Source: Sporosarcina koreensis (GTDB lineage: Bacteria > Bacillota > Bacilli > Bacillales_A > Planococcaceae). Taken from it: a DNA stretch of 64,000 nucleotides. Shown here piece by piece: positions 34,118 through 42,798 of the stretch. The notes under the pieces are model-generated. The model saw only the letters and a list, made by a program, of their open reading frames with translations, made no database searches and was not told the DNA's origin. Numbering within the stretch: position 1 is the stretch's first letter; every line of letters starts with the position of its first letter. The translations under genes were made by a program, and so were the position numbers. The stretch is from assembly GCF_001531445.1 (NCBI RefSeq), contig NZ_LQYA01000047.1, positions 38,747-102,746 on the forward strand, in the 5' to 3' direction.

Positions 34118-35854
34118 TTGAGAATGACAGTCGGGAAAAAGTTATGGGTTGGTTTTTTAGCGATTCTATCAATCGTTCTGTTAGTCGGCGCATCCGGATT
34201 ATGGGCCTTATCCAAATTGGATGGAGAGTACCGTTATTTAATTGACGACAAAATTAACAATGTCGTGCTTCTGGAACAATTATTATCAGCCCAACATGCC
34301 GATGCGAAAAACATCCGGGGTTACATCATTTACAAAGATCAATTATATGTCGAACAACGAAATGAAATTATGGATGCTATTAAAACAAAAATAAAAATGT
34401 TAGATCAATCAATACATACGACATCTGCCCGTCAGATCATGAAAGAAGTGAAAGAGACATCCAAAAGTGCTGAGCAAATAAGTGAACTGATTATCCGTGA
34501 TGTACAGGCGGGCAATATAAAAAACGCGATGGATTTGGCAAAAGAGGTTTCATTTTATCAGGAAGAGGTTTCCGTTAATCTTCAGCAGCTTATTCAACAG
34601 CAAGAAGCGGAACAGGAACATACGGAAGAACAGCTACAAACCGTCTTGAAGTGGATATATATGCTGATTGGGGGCTTGATCGGCACTGCGGTCGTGACAA
34701 GTATCGCGATTGCCCGAATCATCAGCCGCAGTATTGCTCGACCAGTTCGGAAGATGACGGCTTCCCTTACACAAATAGCAAACGGCGATTTAACAGCTGG
34801 GCCGATTACTGTACGAAACAAAGATGAAATAGGAGAGATGGCCGCCGCGCTGAATGGGATGACGGAAGATTTGAGAGTCATATTGACAACTGTTAAAGAA
34901 TCCGCTGTTCAGCTTGCCACTCATGCAGAGGAATTGTCCGCAAGCTCGGAAGAAAGTCTTGCCGCCTCGGAAACCGTTGCCGAAATAACTGAACGGAATT
35001 TGATGGCGAGTGATGTCCAAGTAGCAAAAGTGAATGAGTCTACTCGTTCCTTAACTGAAATGCTTCAAGGGATTGACCGAATCAGTGAAGATAATGAAAG
35101 GATGCACATTGCATCTACAGAAGTTACAGAGCTAGTTGCGAATGGAGCGTCACGAATGAAAGAAGTGACAGAGCAAATGGGGAAAATCAGCTTGTCCATT
35201 CAAGCGTCGGCCAACACGATCGGTCAACTGGCGGCTCACTCAGAAAAAATTCGTGAAGTGACATCAGTCATCACGACGATGGCAGAGCAGACGAACTTAT
35301 TGGCGCTGAATGCGGCAATTGAAGCTGCTCGAGCGGGGGAACATGGCAAAGGGTTCGCTGTAGTTGCGGAGGAAGTGCGCCAACTTGCAGACCAATCGAA
35401 GCGTTCTGCCGGACATATCGGTCGAATGATTGATGAGATGATAAGTGACGTGGAAAGAACGATCATGAGCTCTGAAGAAGGCAGTTCATTTATTGCCAAA
35501 GGGCGGGAGTTATCGGAAAGCACGGGTGATGTGTTTCAACGGATCGAACGTGCGGCAATTATTATGAATGGTGCGATGAATGCTGTCACGACGAATATTA
35601 AGGGAGTCCGGTCAATGACGGACATCGTATCTGCTGAATCGCAAAGCGTACAGGATCTCGCTATGCAATCTTCAGCAGAAGCCCAATCAGCAAATGCCGC
35701 GACAGAGGAACAGCTATCCGCGAATTCCGACATATCCTTACATGCACAGACGTTGGCCATTCTAGCGGATCGTCTACTTGGCGATGTGAATCGGTTTAGG
35801 ATATCTGAAGAACTAAACATAGGGGGAGTTACTGGTGAGAGCAATCATATTTGA
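34118..35854 (+). CDS. Methyl-accepting chemotaxis protein
   Basis: The 578-residue receptor has a membrane segment at about 9-31, a roughly 145-residue helical sensor resembling a four-helix bundle (32-177), a second membrane segment at about 178-203, HAMP (about 203-256) and a long signalling coiled coil. The hairpin tip [27 protein letters not shown] (core [17 protein letters not shown]) is intact near 395-420. The TTG start has GGGG upstream. It ends 20 bp inside the next gene. The ligand is unknown, and no che genes are adjacent. Confidence 0.92.
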   Translation: MRMTVGKKLWVGFLAILSIVLLVGASGLWALSKLDGEYRYLIDDKINNVVLLEQLLSAQHADAKNIRGYIIYKDQLYVEQRNEIMDAIKTKIKMLDQSIHTTSARQIMKEVKETSKSAEQISELIIRDVQAGNIKNAMDLAKEVSFYQEEVSVNLQQLIQQQEAEQEHTEEQLQTVLKWIYMLIGGLIGTAVVTSIAIARIISRSIARPVRKMTASLTQIANGDLTAGPITVRNKDEIGEMAAALNGMTEDLRVILTTVKESAVQLATHAEELSASSEESLAASETVAEITERNLMASDVQVAKVNESTRSLTEMLQGIDRISEDNERMHIASTEVTELVANGASRMKEVTEQMGKISLSIQASANTIGQLAAHSEKIREVTSVITTMAEQTNLLALNAAIEAARAGEHGKGFAVVAEEVRQLADQSKRSAGHIGRMIDEMISDVERTIMSSEEGSSFIAKGRELSESTGDVFQRIERAAIIMNGAMNAVTTNIKGVRSMTDIVSAESQSVQDLAMQSSAEAQSANAATEEQLSANSDISLHAQTLAILADRLLGDVNRFRISEELNIGGVTGESNHI

Positions 35855-36479
35855 TTTTGATGGGACATTGGCGAATACATTGCCAATCTGTTATTACGCA
35901 TTTCAAAGCGTGTTTAAAAGGTTTGATAATAGAGAGATTACACCAAGTGAAATTCTAGTGATGTTTGGCCCTTCAGAAGTTGGCATTATTAGAGAAAATC
36001 TTTTAAACCCTCATAAGGAAGAGGCGATTGAATATTTCTATCAACAATACTCACAGTTCCATAAAGACCTAGTGGAAGTTAATCAAGACATACATGAGTT
36101 GGTTACGTCTTTAAAAGGGGCGGATATAAAGTTGGGGATTTTCACGGGCAAGGCAAAAAGAAGCTTGGACATTTCCTTGAAACAATTATATATGGAAGGG
36201 TTGTTTGACGTCATCATAACTGGCGATGACGTATGCAATGCAAAGCCTGATCCAGAAGGGCTATTGAAAGCTTTATCTATATTAGACGTGAAAAACTCCG
36301 AAGCGATTTTTGTTGGTGATAGTGATGCAGATGTAATTGCCGGAAAGCAATCCGGTGTTTTTACAATTGGCGTTCAATGGCTGCCTGAATATCAAACTGC
36401 AGCATTTAGCGAACAACCAAATCTGCTGATTAGTAGCGTGATGGAATTTGAGAATTACATAAAGGTGGGGACCAAATGA
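35835..36479 (+). CDS. HAD-superfamily hydrolase (phosphoglycolate phosphatase-like)
   Basis: The 214-residue protein has motif [15 protein letters not shown] (residues 3-16), motif [11 protein letters not shown], the lysine KPDPEG and motif [19 protein letters not shown]. The cap is the small helical type of Gph/PpaX enzymes. A GTG start with AGGGGGAG upstream lies inside the chemoreceptor stop region. Base composition is more AT-rich than the receptor gene. Its start of the next gene overlaps by four bases, so it forms a pair with the Nudix gene. Confidence 0.85.
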   Translation: MRAIIFDFDGTLANTLPICYYAFQSVFKRFDNREITPSEILVMFGPSEVGIIRENLLNPHKEEAIEYFYQQYSQFHKDLVEVNQDIHELVTSLKGADIKLGIFTGKAKRSLDISLKQLYMEGLFDVIITGDDVCNAKPDPEGLLKALSILDVKNSEAIFVGDSDADVIAGKQSGVFTIGVQWLPEYQTAAFSEQPNLLISSVMEFENYIKVGTK

Positions 36480-37093
36480 GTACGCGATGGTTGGATTGGG
36501 CAAAAAGGATTCAGGCATTGTCCCAGTCAGGGTTGGCGTTTTCGAAGGATATTTATGATATCGAGCGCTATGAGGAGTTTCGTAAAATCAGCGTAGAGAT
36601 TATGGCGGCCTATACCGATCTTGACATGAATAAAATTGAAGGCTTGTTTACGAATGAAACTGGCTATCAAACGCCAAAAGTGGACGTCCGAGGCGTCGTT
36701 TTTAAAGATGGCCAACTATTAATGGTGAAAGAAAATATTGATGATAAATGGGCGTTGCCGGGTGGGTTCTGTGATATTGGATTGTCCCCTTCCGAGAATG
36801 TAGTGAAGGAAATTAAAGAGGAATCTGGATACGATGTGATCCCTGTGAAATTAATTGCCATTTTGGATAAAAACAAGCATCCGCATCCTCCTGAACCATA
36901 CCATTACTATAAGATTTTCATTTTATGTGAAATTATTGGAGGAGAGTCCGCTGTAGGGCCAGAAACGAATCAAGTCGAGTTCTTTTCTGAGAACAATTTG
37001 CCTCCGCTTTCTACGAATCGAAATACTGAGTCGCAAATAAAAACAATGTTTGAATTCTTTAGGGAACCTGAAAAGGAAACGATTTTTGAGTGA
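36476..37093 (+). CDS. Nudix hydrolase with N-terminal Nudix_N domain
   Basis: The 205-residue protein has an N-terminal helical domain (about 1-60, WLDWAKRIQALSQSGLAF) of the type found ahead of Bacillus YjhB-like ADP-ribose/dinucleotide hydrolases. A Nudix box follows: GGFCDIGLSPSENVVKEIKEESGY (key glutamates in KEIKEESG). It acts on a nucleoside diphosphate linked to another moiety. The start overlaps the HAD gene by four bases, and a terminator follows. Confidence 0.88.
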   Translation: MSTRWLDWAKRIQALSQSGLAFSKDIYDIERYEEFRKISVEIMAAYTDLDMNKIEGLFTNETGYQTPKVDVRGVVFKDGQLLMVKENIDDKWALPGGFCDIGLSPSENVVKEIKEESGYDVIPVKLIAILDKNKHPHPPEPYHYYKIFILCEIIGGESAVGPETNQVEFFSENNLPPLSTNRNTESQIKTMFEFFREPEKETIFE

Positions 37094-37116
37094 TTCGTTT
37101 GTAAGTTCTGTAATTT

Positions 37117-37147
37117 GACCGTTCAATGGCTAGAACGGTTTTTTTTG
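37117..37147 (+). terminator. Rho-independent terminator after the HAD-Nudix pair
   Basis: GACCGTTC and GAACGGTT form the stem around CAATGGCTA-like loop bases, followed by TTTTTT. Confidence 0.85.
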
Positions 37148-37237
37148 TTCGTAACCGATTCTCAAACTTAAGGAAACTATCAATAGGCTGCATCGTATAT
37201 GTACTGTCGATGAACTATTAATGCGAGGAGAATGATT

Positions 37238-38428
37238 ATGGCTATAGATTTACATGCATTTATCCCTCATTTGAACGAGGAAAGCCTGTCCACCTACTGG
37301 CCGGAATTCCAAGTGGGTGCGTATGCGTTGTACACAGATGAAACTGTGTATTTGTTTCATCATCCTGCCTATCCTGGTACAGAACAATCTTTTGTACAAC
37401 TTCCATGGAGTGAGGAGTTTGCTGGGAATACGTCGATTTTGTTTCATGATTATCCGACTGCCATCGTTCAAATGGACAGCGGTATGGATGAGAACCGTTT
37501 ATACGCAGTGCTTGCGCATGAGTTGTTCCATGGTTTTCAGTATGTGAAAGGGGAGTCAAGGTTCCCTGATGAAGTGTTGGGCATCACGTATCCGCTAGTT
37601 GCTGAAAACGTGGATTTGCGTCAACAGGAGCGGCTGCATTTGTACAATGCTGTTACCGCGACGGAGGCAGAAAAAAGAAAACATCACCTGAACCAATTCA
37701 TTTTGTATCGGGAGAAAAGGGCAGAGGTCATCGGTCCGTATATGAAATATGAACAGTTGATTGAAACAGTTGAAGGCCCTGCATTTTATGTTGAATTGAA
37801 TGCGTATGTTGCAAGGAGCGGTGCGCGAAAGGATGAAGAGATCCGGTCTTCTGGGGAGCTGTTGCTTGATATAGTAGACTCCACCAGGCATCTGCGTAGG
37901 AGTTGCTACGGCTCAGGGCTATTCATTTGTTTACTGTTAGATGAATTATATTCTGGATGGCAAGCGGATTTCATGCAATCCGAGCTGACGTTATACGAGT
38001 ATTTCAGAAAGTTTGTCGAATCTGTACACGAAAAGCTAGTGGCGAGTGATTCAGCAGTGGATATCGGTGAACTCGTCTCTACTATAATGAACGAGCGAGA
38101 TGAAGGGATCACTGACTCTCTCCAGCGGGCTAACTATGTACTTACCATTCATGGGGAAATCAGAGTTACAGGAATTGACCCGATGAACATCATCGCCAAT
38201 GGAAAAAAAGTGCTGCACCAGAATTTTGTTCGTTTGAAGATGAATGAACAGGATTATCTAGTGCAACAGCCAGTCATTGCATTGCTGGAAGATAGCATTT
38301 TCCGTTGCAAGCATGTGCAAATCCCGTTGAATGAAAAGCCGTATGTAGTAGATGGGCAAATCATGATTCCGGGCGTCGGAATAATAAAAGGCCGATTGGA
38401 TGAAGTGGAATCAAATTTGTGGTTATAA
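37238..38428 (+). CDS. Putative zinc metallopeptidase-like protein (HExxH), family unknown
   Basis: The 396-residue soluble protein has a HELFH motif at residues 94-98 in a hydrophobic context (YAVLAHELFHGFQYV), which is a typical zinc-protease active site. A downstream glutamate in PLVAENVD could be the third ligand. The C-terminal quarter looks beta-rich (ILPG-like turns, VDGQIMIPGVGIIKG). There is no signal peptide. I cannot place it in a named peptidase family. The second ATG at 37238 is chosen because GAGGAG is too close to the first. Confidence 0.65.
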   Translation: MAIDLHAFIPHLNEESLSTYWPEFQVGAYALYTDETVYLFHHPAYPGTEQSFVQLPWSEEFAGNTSILFHDYPTAIVQMDSGMDENRLYAVLAHELFHGFQYVKGESRFPDEVLGITYPLVAENVDLRQQERLHLYNAVTATEAEKRKHHLNQFILYREKRAEVIGPYMKYEQLIETVEGPAFYVELNAYVARSGARKDEEIRSSGELLLDIVDSTRHLRRSCYGSGLFICLLLDELYSGWQADFMQSELTLYEYFRKFVESVHEKLVASDSAVDIGELVSTIMNERDEGITDSLQRANYVLTIHGEIRVTGIDPMNIIANGKKVLHQNFVRLKMNEQDYLVQQPVIALLEDSIFRCKHVQIPLNEKPYVVDGQIMIPGVGIIKGRLDEVESNLWL

Positions 38429-38568
38429 CATGGTCGTCTGCACATAGGCAATGCCATTCCACTACCAGTAGAATCTCCTATTCAACCAATAGTTGATAGG
38501 CGGTTAGAAAGCGATATGCTACGCTGAATGTACAGTGCGCGCTGAAACTCATTGGGGAGGTAGTTGGG

Positions 38569-39489
38569 ATGTTGGATACATTAAAGGTTGGGAGCTTTAT
38601 TTCAAAGCTCCGGAAAGAAAAAGACTGGACGCAAATGGAATTGGCGGATCGCCTAAACGTAAGTCATCAAGCTGTTTCGAAATGGGAGCGTGGTGATTCG
38701 TTGCCGGATATCGGAACGGTGATGCAAATTGGGCATATTTTTGGGGTGTCAGTCGATGAGTTGATGAATGGGGGAGCCGACAAGGGAAGCTCGACTTATA
38801 TCCATAATCTTGGCAGGATAATGACAGGAATTACTGAAAATCGTCGAGAGGAAGTTGCTCAGATGATCAATACGGGGAAAGCGGATATGGAAGGGCTCAT
38901 TGAAGTGGCGCCATTACTAAAGGCAAGCGAGTTGGCAGAAGTGACGGAACGAGTGGACAAGCGGTTATTCAATCAGGATTTGATTGTACGGTTGGCTCCG
39001 TTTGTCGAAACTGAGTTGCTGGATGGTTTGGTGACAGAAGCGATGGAAGACGATGTCGATATGAAATTTGTTCAAAAACTTTCTCCGTTCGTCAGCAGAG
39101 AAGCGTTGCGACGTTTAGTTGACAAAGCAAATAAGGATGGAATGGATTTGAATGTCGTTGTCCGCCTGGCACCGTTTATCGGGAAGGAAACCGTAGATGA
39201 ACTCATTGAGCAAGCGATAGATGAAGGGATTGAATGGAATCTCATCGTCCGCTTGGCACCCTTCTGCAGTAAGGAAAAATTAATGAGCTTAGTAGAACGG
39301 ACTGTGGATGGCAAGTTGGATTCGAGTTGTCTCATTTCACTTGCGCCTTTTCTCGGAAGGGAATCTCTGAAACGGCTTGTGGATGAAAAGGAAATTGGCA
39401 ATATGGATCCGGAAACGATTGCGCGATTGGCGCCTTTTGTTGATAAAGCGACACTAAGCGGATGGATTCAAGCGTTATTGGTAAAGTGA
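38569..39489 (+). CDS. XRE-family regulator with seven 29-residue helical repeats
   Basis: The 306-residue protein starts with an XRE helix-turn-helix (LRKEKDWTQMELADRLNVSH, QAVSKWERGDSLPDI). From about residue 112 it consists of seven tandem units of 28-29 residues with the consensus (I/V)VRLAPFV..E.L..LV..A...G.D, ending at the C-terminus. The repeated RLAPF turn suggests a right-handed helical solenoid that could bind a peptide or protein. It has a GGGGAGG site. The repeat part has no family name that I know with certainty. Confidence 0.85.
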   Translation: MLDTLKVGSFISKLRKEKDWTQMELADRLNVSHQAVSKWERGDSLPDIGTVMQIGHIFGVSVDELMNGGADKGSSTYIHNLGRIMTGITENRREEVAQMINTGKADMEGLIEVAPLLKASELAEVTERVDKRLFNQDLIVRLAPFVETELLDGLVTEAMEDDVDMKFVQKLSPFVSREALRRLVDKANKDGMDLNVVVRLAPFIGKETVDELIEQAIDEGIEWNLIVRLAPFCSKEKLMSLVERTVDGKLDSSCLISLAPFLGRESLKRLVDEKEIGNMDPETIARLAPFVDKATLSGWIQALLVK

Positions 39490-39572
39490 GAGGCGAAGCA
39501 GCACTGTCAAACGGTGCTGTTTTTTGTCGTGTTTTGAACGTGTGAATTGTCTGGTAAGTGTGAATGAGCGCA

Positions 39573-39581
39573 TGGTATAAT
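39573..39581 (+). promoter_or_regulatory. Extended -10 promoter of the Hol_Tox-like toxin mRNA
   Basis: TGGTATAAT is a perfect -10 with the TGN extension. The start would be near 39588, giving a leader of about 87 nt before the toxin GTG. There is no good -35. Confidence 0.55.
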
Positions 39582-39674
39582 GTGAGAATAATAAGCATAG
39601 TTTTCAAGGGCGGTCAGCATCCCATAGTTGTAACAACATTCCAGTCTATTATAGATGGAAGGGGGTGCTGTAAA

Positions 39675-39764
39675 GTGACTACAGTCGAAGCAATAATCGT
39701 CATGATTAGTTTTTCTACACTAATCGTAGCAGTGATTGCACTAGTATTGTCACAAAAGAAATAA
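39675..39764 (+). CDS. Putative holin-like type I toxin, 29 residues
   Basis: The peptide begins VTTVEAIIVMISFSTLIVAV (GTG start) and ends ALVLSQKK. It has one membrane segment and a short basic tail and fits the Hol_Tox family of small toxins (Mxx(Y/F)EALxxMIxFxTLIVALI...KK). A strong GGAAGGGGG site lies eight bases upstream of the GTG. Its stop codon is inside the left arm of a bidirectional hairpin, and an antisense promoter lies beyond it, which is the layout of type I toxin-antitoxin loci. Membrane insertion would damage the cell if the antisense RNA failed. Confidence 0.7.
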   Translation: MTTVEAIIVMISFSTLIVAVIALVLSQKK

Positions 39765-39802
39765 TCCACCCTTGAGTTTTTAGCGGACTCGGGTGGATTA
39801 TT
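39760..39802. terminator. Bidirectional terminator shared by toxin mRNA and antisense RNA
   Basis: AATAATCCACCC (39760-39771) and GGGTGGATTATT (39791-39802) are perfect arms with an inner GAGT/ACTC pairing. T-rich stretches follow on both strands (ATTTCTTTT on minus). It contains the toxin stop codon. Confidence 0.75.
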
Positions 39803-39902
39803 TCCTGACGTGACGCTGATCCCCAAATGGAAACCATGTCTATTGAAGTTCCGCAATGATGCTACAACATCGTTGCGGTCCTTTTTACTATATCCATTCT
39901 AT
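39765..39902 (-). ncRNA. Predicted antisense antitoxin RNA of the Hol_Tox locus
   Basis: An extended -10 on the minus strand (TGTTATAAT, the hexamer at 39909-39914) would start an RNA near 39902. It would run about 130-140 nt through a stable stem (arms 39851-39861 and 39868-39878) and end at the shared hairpin 39760-39802, so that its 3' part is complementary to the toxin mRNA 3' end. This convergent design is known for Fst/par-type and Bacillus type I systems. The RNA itself is inferred. Confidence 0.5.
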
Positions 39903-39984
39903 ATTGACATTATAACAAATAGAGTTTTCAAAGTCTATTAATTGAAATAATTTAAATCTGCACGAGTGAGTAGGGGGAAGTGGG

Positions 39985-40524
39985 ATGTTCATTCAAAATG
40001 AACGGTTAACGATACGGGAACTGGTTGATGCGGATAAGTCCTTGTTAGTAAAATGGTTGTCCGATCCTGAGGTTCTCCAGTTTTATGAGGGGCGAGATCG
40101 TCCGTTGGATTTGGCGCAAGTCGAAAAGGATTTTTACGGGGAAGCGGACGGTGAAACAAGATGCCTCATTTTGTACAACGAGGTGCCGATTGGGTATGTG
40201 CAGTTCTATCCGGTCGGGGAAGAGGAAAGGCAGATTTATGGCTATTCAGATTCATCGGAAATCCTCTACGGGATGGACCAGTTCATTGGCGAACCTGTCT
40301 TTTGGAATAAAGGAATCGGTACGCAACTTGTCGAAATGATCGTTGCGTATTTATTGACTGACAAAAAAGCAGAACGCATTGTCATGGATCCGCAAACATG
40401 GAATGAGAGGGCGATCCGCTGTTATGAGAAGTGCGGTTTCAAGAAAGTGAAGTTGTTGCCGAAGCATGAATGGCATGAAGGGGAGTTCCGGGATTGCTGG
40501 CTGATTGAATATGTCAGGGAGTGA
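39985..40524 (+). CDS. Aminoglycoside 6'-N-acetyltransferase-like GNAT protein
   Basis: The 179-residue protein resembles the AAC(6')-Ie domain: KWLSDPEVLQFYEGRD, VPIGYVQFYPV, the very close YGMDQFIGEP followed by WNKGIGT, and then DPQTWNERAIRCYEKCGFKK and LPKHEWHEGEFRDCWLIEY. These stretches match the bifunctional enzyme of staphylococci and enterococci by eye. The expected reaction is acetyl-CoA-dependent modification of the 6' amino group of aminoglycosides. Whether this chromosomal form gives resistance is unknown. It is 4 bp from a Nudix gene. Confidence 0.78.
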   Translation: MFIQNERLTIRELVDADKSLLVKWLSDPEVLQFYEGRDRPLDLAQVEKDFYGEADGETRCLILYNEVPIGYVQFYPVGEEERQIYGYSDSSEILYGMDQFIGEPVFWNKGIGTQLVEMIVAYLLTDKKAERIVMDPQTWNERAIRCYEKCGFKKVKLLPKHEWHEGEFRDCWLIEYVRE

Positions 40525-40528
40525 AGTA

Positions 40529-40924
40529 GTGCATCCGAGAAATCGAGGTTCTGCCGTTGTTATCGAGGACGATAAAGTAGCGGTCATTAAGAGGTGTCGT
40601 GAGGGAGAGGAATATTATGTGTTCCCGGGCGGCGGTATTGAAGACGGTGAAACCCCTGAACATGCAACAATTCGGGAAGCATTCGAGGAGTTAGGTGTGC
40701 AGATTGAAGTAATAGAATGTCTTGGAATTGTTGAGTTCAATGGCGAGCAACACTATTTCATAGCGAAAATAGTTGGCGGGGAATTTGGAACAGGACAAGG
40801 TGAGGAATACGACGAAATTCGTAGTCATGGATTATATGAACCGATTTGGATACAGATTGCTGCACTCGACTCGTTGGATGTCCGGCCCATGCGGATTGCA
40901 AAGAAATTGATGGAACGAATGTAA
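40529..40924 (+). CDS. Nudix hydrolase
   Basis: The 131-residue protein has a Nudix box GGGIEDGETPEHATIREAFEELG (key residues REAFEELG near position 55) and little else. A GTG start at 40529 with AGGGAG at good spacing is preferred over a TTG and ATG upstream that would overlap the acetyltransferase. Substrate is unknown. It belongs to a run of small modifying enzymes (GNAT, Nudix, nucleotidyltransferase, Nudix). Confidence 0.85.
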   Translation: MHPRNRGSAVVIEDDKVAVIKRCREGEEYYVFPGGGIEDGETPEHATIREAFEELGVQIEVIECLGIVEFNGEQHYFIAKIVGGEFGTGQGEEYDEIRSHGLYEPIWIQIAALDSLDVRPMRIAKKLMERM

Positions 40925-40951
40925 ATTTAAAAATAGTTGGAGGAACTAGGG

Positions 40952-41668
40952 ATGAGAAGGATGAAAAGAATGAAAGCACTATTTGCAGCAAAACGATTTG
41001 TCGACGAATACTTCCCTCACTGCCAGGCAGCGATTCTTGCAGGAAGCGTTGTTAGGGGAGAAGAAACTCTTACATCTGATCTGGATATTGTTATTTTTGA
41101 CAATCAAATTGACGGAGCCTATCGCGAATCCCGCATTGAATACAACTGGCCGATTGAAGTATTTGTACATTCTTTGACTTCCTATAAGACCTATTTCCGC
41201 TCCGATGTTGAAAGGGCACGTCCCTCATTACCGAAAATGGTTGCGGAAGGAATTGTTTTAGTGGATACCGGAATTCTATCACTCATTAAAAATGAAGCCG
41301 CAGAGCTGTTGAATGAAGGGCCGGCACCATGGTCGGAACAGACTTTGATGGTAAAGCGGTATATGCTGACAGACGCGCTTGGCGATTTAATAGGAACGCA
41401 AAATGAGGCAGAAGCGCTCTTCATCGCCAATACACTTGCCGAAGCGATCCATGAATTTGTGCTTCGAACGAACGGACAGTGGATCGGTGCCTCCAAATGG
41501 ATTATTCGGGCACTGAAACAATACGACGAGGATTTTGCAGATCGATTTGTGATGGCATTTGATGCGTTTTATAAGACCGGCAATCGTGATGGTATCATCA
41601 AAATAACAGACGAAGTGTTAGCGCCATTTGGCGGGAGATTATTTGAAGGATATACTGCTGGGAAATGA
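40952..41668 (+). CDS. Nucleotidyltransferase-fold protein
   Basis: The 238-residue protein has the polymerase-beta nucleotidyltransferase motif AGSVVRGEETLTSDLDIVIF (GS...D.D, residues about 31-50). A second acidic residue is in IEVFVHS (E then H). A mainly helical C-terminal domain follows (about 100-238), as in aminoglycoside adenylyltransferases and related proteins. The ATG at 40952 has GGAGG eight bases upstream. It probably transfers a nucleotide to a small molecule or protein; a drug target is suggested only by neighbours. Confidence 0.78.
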   Translation: MRRMKRMKALFAAKRFVDEYFPHCQAAILAGSVVRGEETLTSDLDIVIFDNQIDGAYRESRIEYNWPIEVFVHSLTSYKTYFRSDVERARPSLPKMVAEGIVLVDTGILSLIKNEAAELLNEGPAPWSEQTLMVKRYMLTDALGDLIGTQNEAEALFIANTLAEAIHEFVLRTNGQWIGASKWIIRALKQYDEDFADRFVMAFDAFYKTGNRDGIIKITDEVLAPFGGRLFEGYTAGK

Positions 41669-41678
41669 GGGGGCGGCA

Positions 41679-42182
41679 ATGACGGTTACGTATGTGGATT
41701 GGGGCGGACATCAATTGAAGCTCACGTGGATGCATGGTCTAATACCAGAGCGAGAATTCATCACAAGCGTTCACGCATTTTGTTTTCATGAGGAGAAGCT
41801 GCTCATGGTTAATTTGAATGATCGAGGTTGGGATTTTCCAGGGGGGCATATCGAGGATGGCGAAACGGCGGAAGCTTGTATCTGTCGCGAAGTTACGGAG
41901 GAAGCTTATGTGACTGGCAAGTGTACGCTTTTGGGCGCCATTGAAGTGAACCACGAAGAAAATCCGTTATGGAATGAAACAAGCCCCTATCCAAAAGTGG
42001 GCTATCAAGTGTTTTATCGTATGGATATTAAGGAACTCCTGCCGTTTGAAGCGGGTTTTGAATCATCAGAGCGGATACTGATTCGACCGGAAGAGGCAGC
42101 CCTCTACCATAAGGGATGGCAGAAAGGCTTTGATGCGATTATGGATGCGGCGCTACATGTGAATGGGTTATCTATTGAATAA
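41679..42182 (+). CDS. Nudix hydrolase, C-terminus built from a repeat unit
   Basis: The 167-residue protein has a Nudix box GGHIEDGETAEACICREVTEEAY with the REVTEE core. The ATG at 41679 has GAGGGGG upstream, 10 bp after the nucleotidyltransferase stop. The last codons and the stop (LSIE, stop) lie in the first unit of the 21-bp-period array B, so the repeat supplies the end of the protein. Substrate is unknown. Confidence 0.85.
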   Translation: MTVTYVDWGGHQLKLTWMHGLIPEREFITSVHAFCFHEEKLLMVNLNDRGWDFPGGHIEDGETAEACICREVTEEAYVTGKCTLLGAIEVNHEENPLWNETSPYPKVGYQVFYRMDIKELLPFEAGFESSERILIRPEEAALYHKGWQKGFDAIMDAALHVNGLSIE

Positions 42183-42274
42183 TGATAACTATCTATTGAA
42201 TACAGGAAGTTATCTATTGAATATCCGGAGTTATCTATCGAATAAAGAAAGTTATCTATTGAATCTCGAGTTTT
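42170..42274 (+). repeat. 21-bp-period array B (five units)
   Basis: Five direct units of exactly 21 bp start at 42170, 42191, 42212, 42233 and 42254. The core is ATCTAT(T/C)GAAT(A/C) followed by about ten variable bases, ending mostly in GTT. It is the same core as array A, 26 kb away. The first unit contains the stop codon of the Nudix gene. Confidence 0.9.
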
Positions 42275-42324
42275 ATCACCAAAACGGGACCTTTGCTCTA
42301 CGAAAAATTAATGGGGTGGCTTGA

Positions 42325-42777
42325 ATGAAAATACGAAAATTGCAGTATGGAGAGATTCCGCCATATGAATTGCTCCTGCTCGCAGATCCTTCTCGTGCTC
42401 TTGTAGAAGCGTATATAGCGGAAGGCGAATGTTATGTTGCCGAGGAGAACAGGGAAAGCATTGGCGTTTTTGTAGTAGTGGCATTATCCAAAAATACCAT
42501 TGAGATTAAAAACATCGCAGTTCGCGAAGATCGGCAAGGGCAGGGGCTAGGGAAGAAATTGCTGCACCAGGCAATTGAGGTCGCGAAAAGCAACGGCTAT
42601 GCGCATATTGAAATTGGAACGGGCAATTCAAGTATAGGTCAGCTTGCGCTCTATCAGAAATGCGGTTTTCGCATTTCAAGTGTGATCAAAGACTTCTTCG
42701 TAGAGCATTACGACGAAATCATCATGGAGAACGGCATTCAGTGTAGGGATATGATTCGACTTAGGTTGCAAATTTAG
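42325..42777 (+). CDS. GNAT-family N-acetyltransferase
   Basis: The 150-residue acetyltransferase has IKNIAVREDRQGQGLGKKLLHQAIEVAK with the acetyl-CoA motif RQGQGLGKKLL (about 70-80), then LALYQKCGFRIS near the C-terminus. It lies 3 bp before the MccF-like peptidase gene and could be cotranscribed with it. MccE-type acetyltransferases and MccF peptidases both detoxify microcin C-like compounds in other bacteria, but the link here is only by position. Confidence 0.82.
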   Translation: MKIRKLQYGEIPPYELLLLADPSRALVEAYIAEGECYVAEENRESIGVFVVVALSKNTIEIKNIAVREDRQGQGLGKKLLHQAIEVAKSNGYAHIEIGTGNSSIGQLALYQKCGFRISSVIKDFFVEHYDEIIMENGIQCRDMIRLRLQI

Positions 42778-42798
42778 AAAATGAAAGAAGGAATTATG

